Shown here: in pieces, positions 23,970 through 24,200 of the stretch | How the letters are laid out: each line of letters opens with the position of its first letter | Numbering within the stretch: position 1 is the stretch's first letter | Assembly: GCF_014859565.1 (NCBI RefSeq) | Contig: NZ_JACUUA010000036.1 | Coordinates: 1 to 24,200 of the forward strand | Source: Marinospirillum sp. | Lineage (GTDB): Bacteria; Pseudomonadota; Gammaproteobacteria; Pseudomonadales; Halomonadaceae | DNA length: 24,200 nt | Direction: 5' to 3' | The notes under the pieces: generated by a model | Told to the model about the DNA's origin: nothing | Database searches by the model: none | What the model saw: the letters and a program-made list of their open reading frames with translations, nothing else | Program-made: the position numbers and the translations under genes

Positions 23970-24200
23970 ATGCAACTACTCGAACAGTCACTCGGCAAGC
24001 TGGCAACTGAAATCAACGGTGCTACCCGAATTTTCCATCAACACAAGCTGGATTTTTGCTGTGGTGGGCATATCACTCTGGCAGAAGCACTTGCAGCAAA
24101 GAATCTGGATTCCGAAACAATTCTGCAGGATCTGCAAGCGTTACAGCAGCAGCCGGTTGCAAAAGACTGGCGTGCAGTCTCCGCTGGAGAACTGGTGGAT
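23970..24200 (+). CDS. RIC/YtfE/DnrN-type di-iron repair protein, C-terminus cut off by window edge
   Basis: Only 77 residues are inside the window. They form the ScdA-N domain of the RIC family: QLLEQSLGKLATEINGATRIFHQHKLDFCCGGHITLAEA, with the hallmark DFCCGG at residues 29-34. The haemerythrin-like di-iron domain should follow beyond the edge. Such proteins (YtfE, ScdA, DnrN, NorA) repair iron-sulfur centres or handle NO under nitrosative stress. GGAG lies seven bases before the ATG. Three NorR-type repeats and a sigma-54 promoter precede the gene, as with norA (ytfE-like) of R. eutropha. Its partner, perhaps a nitric oxide reductase, may lie downstream. Confidence 0.92.
   Translation, partial: MQLLEQSLGKLATEINGATRIFHQHKLDFCCGGHITLAEALAAKNLDSETILQDLQALQQQPVAKDWRAVSAGELVD

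Noticed and set aside
1..24200. CRISPR arrays, insertion sequences, tRNA or rRNA genes, integration sites
   Set aside because: No spaced direct repeats, transposase motifs, terminal inverted repeats or RNA gene signatures were seen on either strand.

Overview
The window comes from a facultatively anaerobic, nitrate-respiring gammaproteobacterium. The evidence is a complete respiratory nitrate reductase locus of the Pseudomonas/Oceanospirillales type, oxygen-independent ubiquinone genes (ubiT, ubiU, ubiV), a class III ribonucleotide reductase, FNR-type boxes, and moderate G+C. The genus cannot be fixed from the sequence alone. Almost every gene here serves life without oxygen.

Left part (1-6900). 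On the minus strand runs nrdD, a 59-residue ORF, nrdG, then a membrane protein of the DUF2868 type that leaves the window. The 59-residue ORF carries the glycyl-radical motif that NrdD itself lacks, so the class III reductase looks split into two polypeptides. nrdD diverges from ubiT. The 155 bp between their start codons holds two NrdR-type boxes 31 bp apart and one FNR-type box placed almost symmetrically between two TAAGAT -10 elements. ubiT converges on, and overlaps by 19 bp, an operon reading DGC-domain protein, ubiU, ubiV. That operon follows a perfect FNR box, but a strong intrinsic terminator lies between the box and the first start codon.

Middle (6901-17031, minus strand). narG, narH, narJ, narI, a parvulin gene, a PAS-GGDEF-EAL phosphodiesterase and a Crp/Fnr-family regulator lie head to tail with short gaps and no convincing internal terminator. 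They may form one seven-gene unit that couples nitrate respiration to c-di-GMP turnover and to an FNR-type regulator.

Right part (17032-24200, plus strand). The narG-narX intergenic region has a NarL 7-2-7 palindrome and an IHF consensus. narX and narL (nitrate two-component system) follow, then a NarK-type transporter, a small universal stress protein, a NarK1-type transporter and a strong terminator. The window ends inside a gene for a di-iron RIC/YtfE/DnrN-type protein. Upstream of it are three GGT-N7-ACC repeats and a sigma-54 -24/-12 promoter, the arrangement expected for nitric-oxide control by NorR.

Together: NarXL and an FNR-type regulator sense nitrate and anoxia; NarK proteins import nitrate and export nitrite; NarGHI reduces nitrate with quinol; UbiTUV makes ubiquinone without oxygen; NrdDG makes dNTPs without oxygen; RIC repairs nitrosative damage. 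No mobile element, CRISPR array, tRNA or rRNA was seen, and no gene-free stretch exceeds 300 bases.
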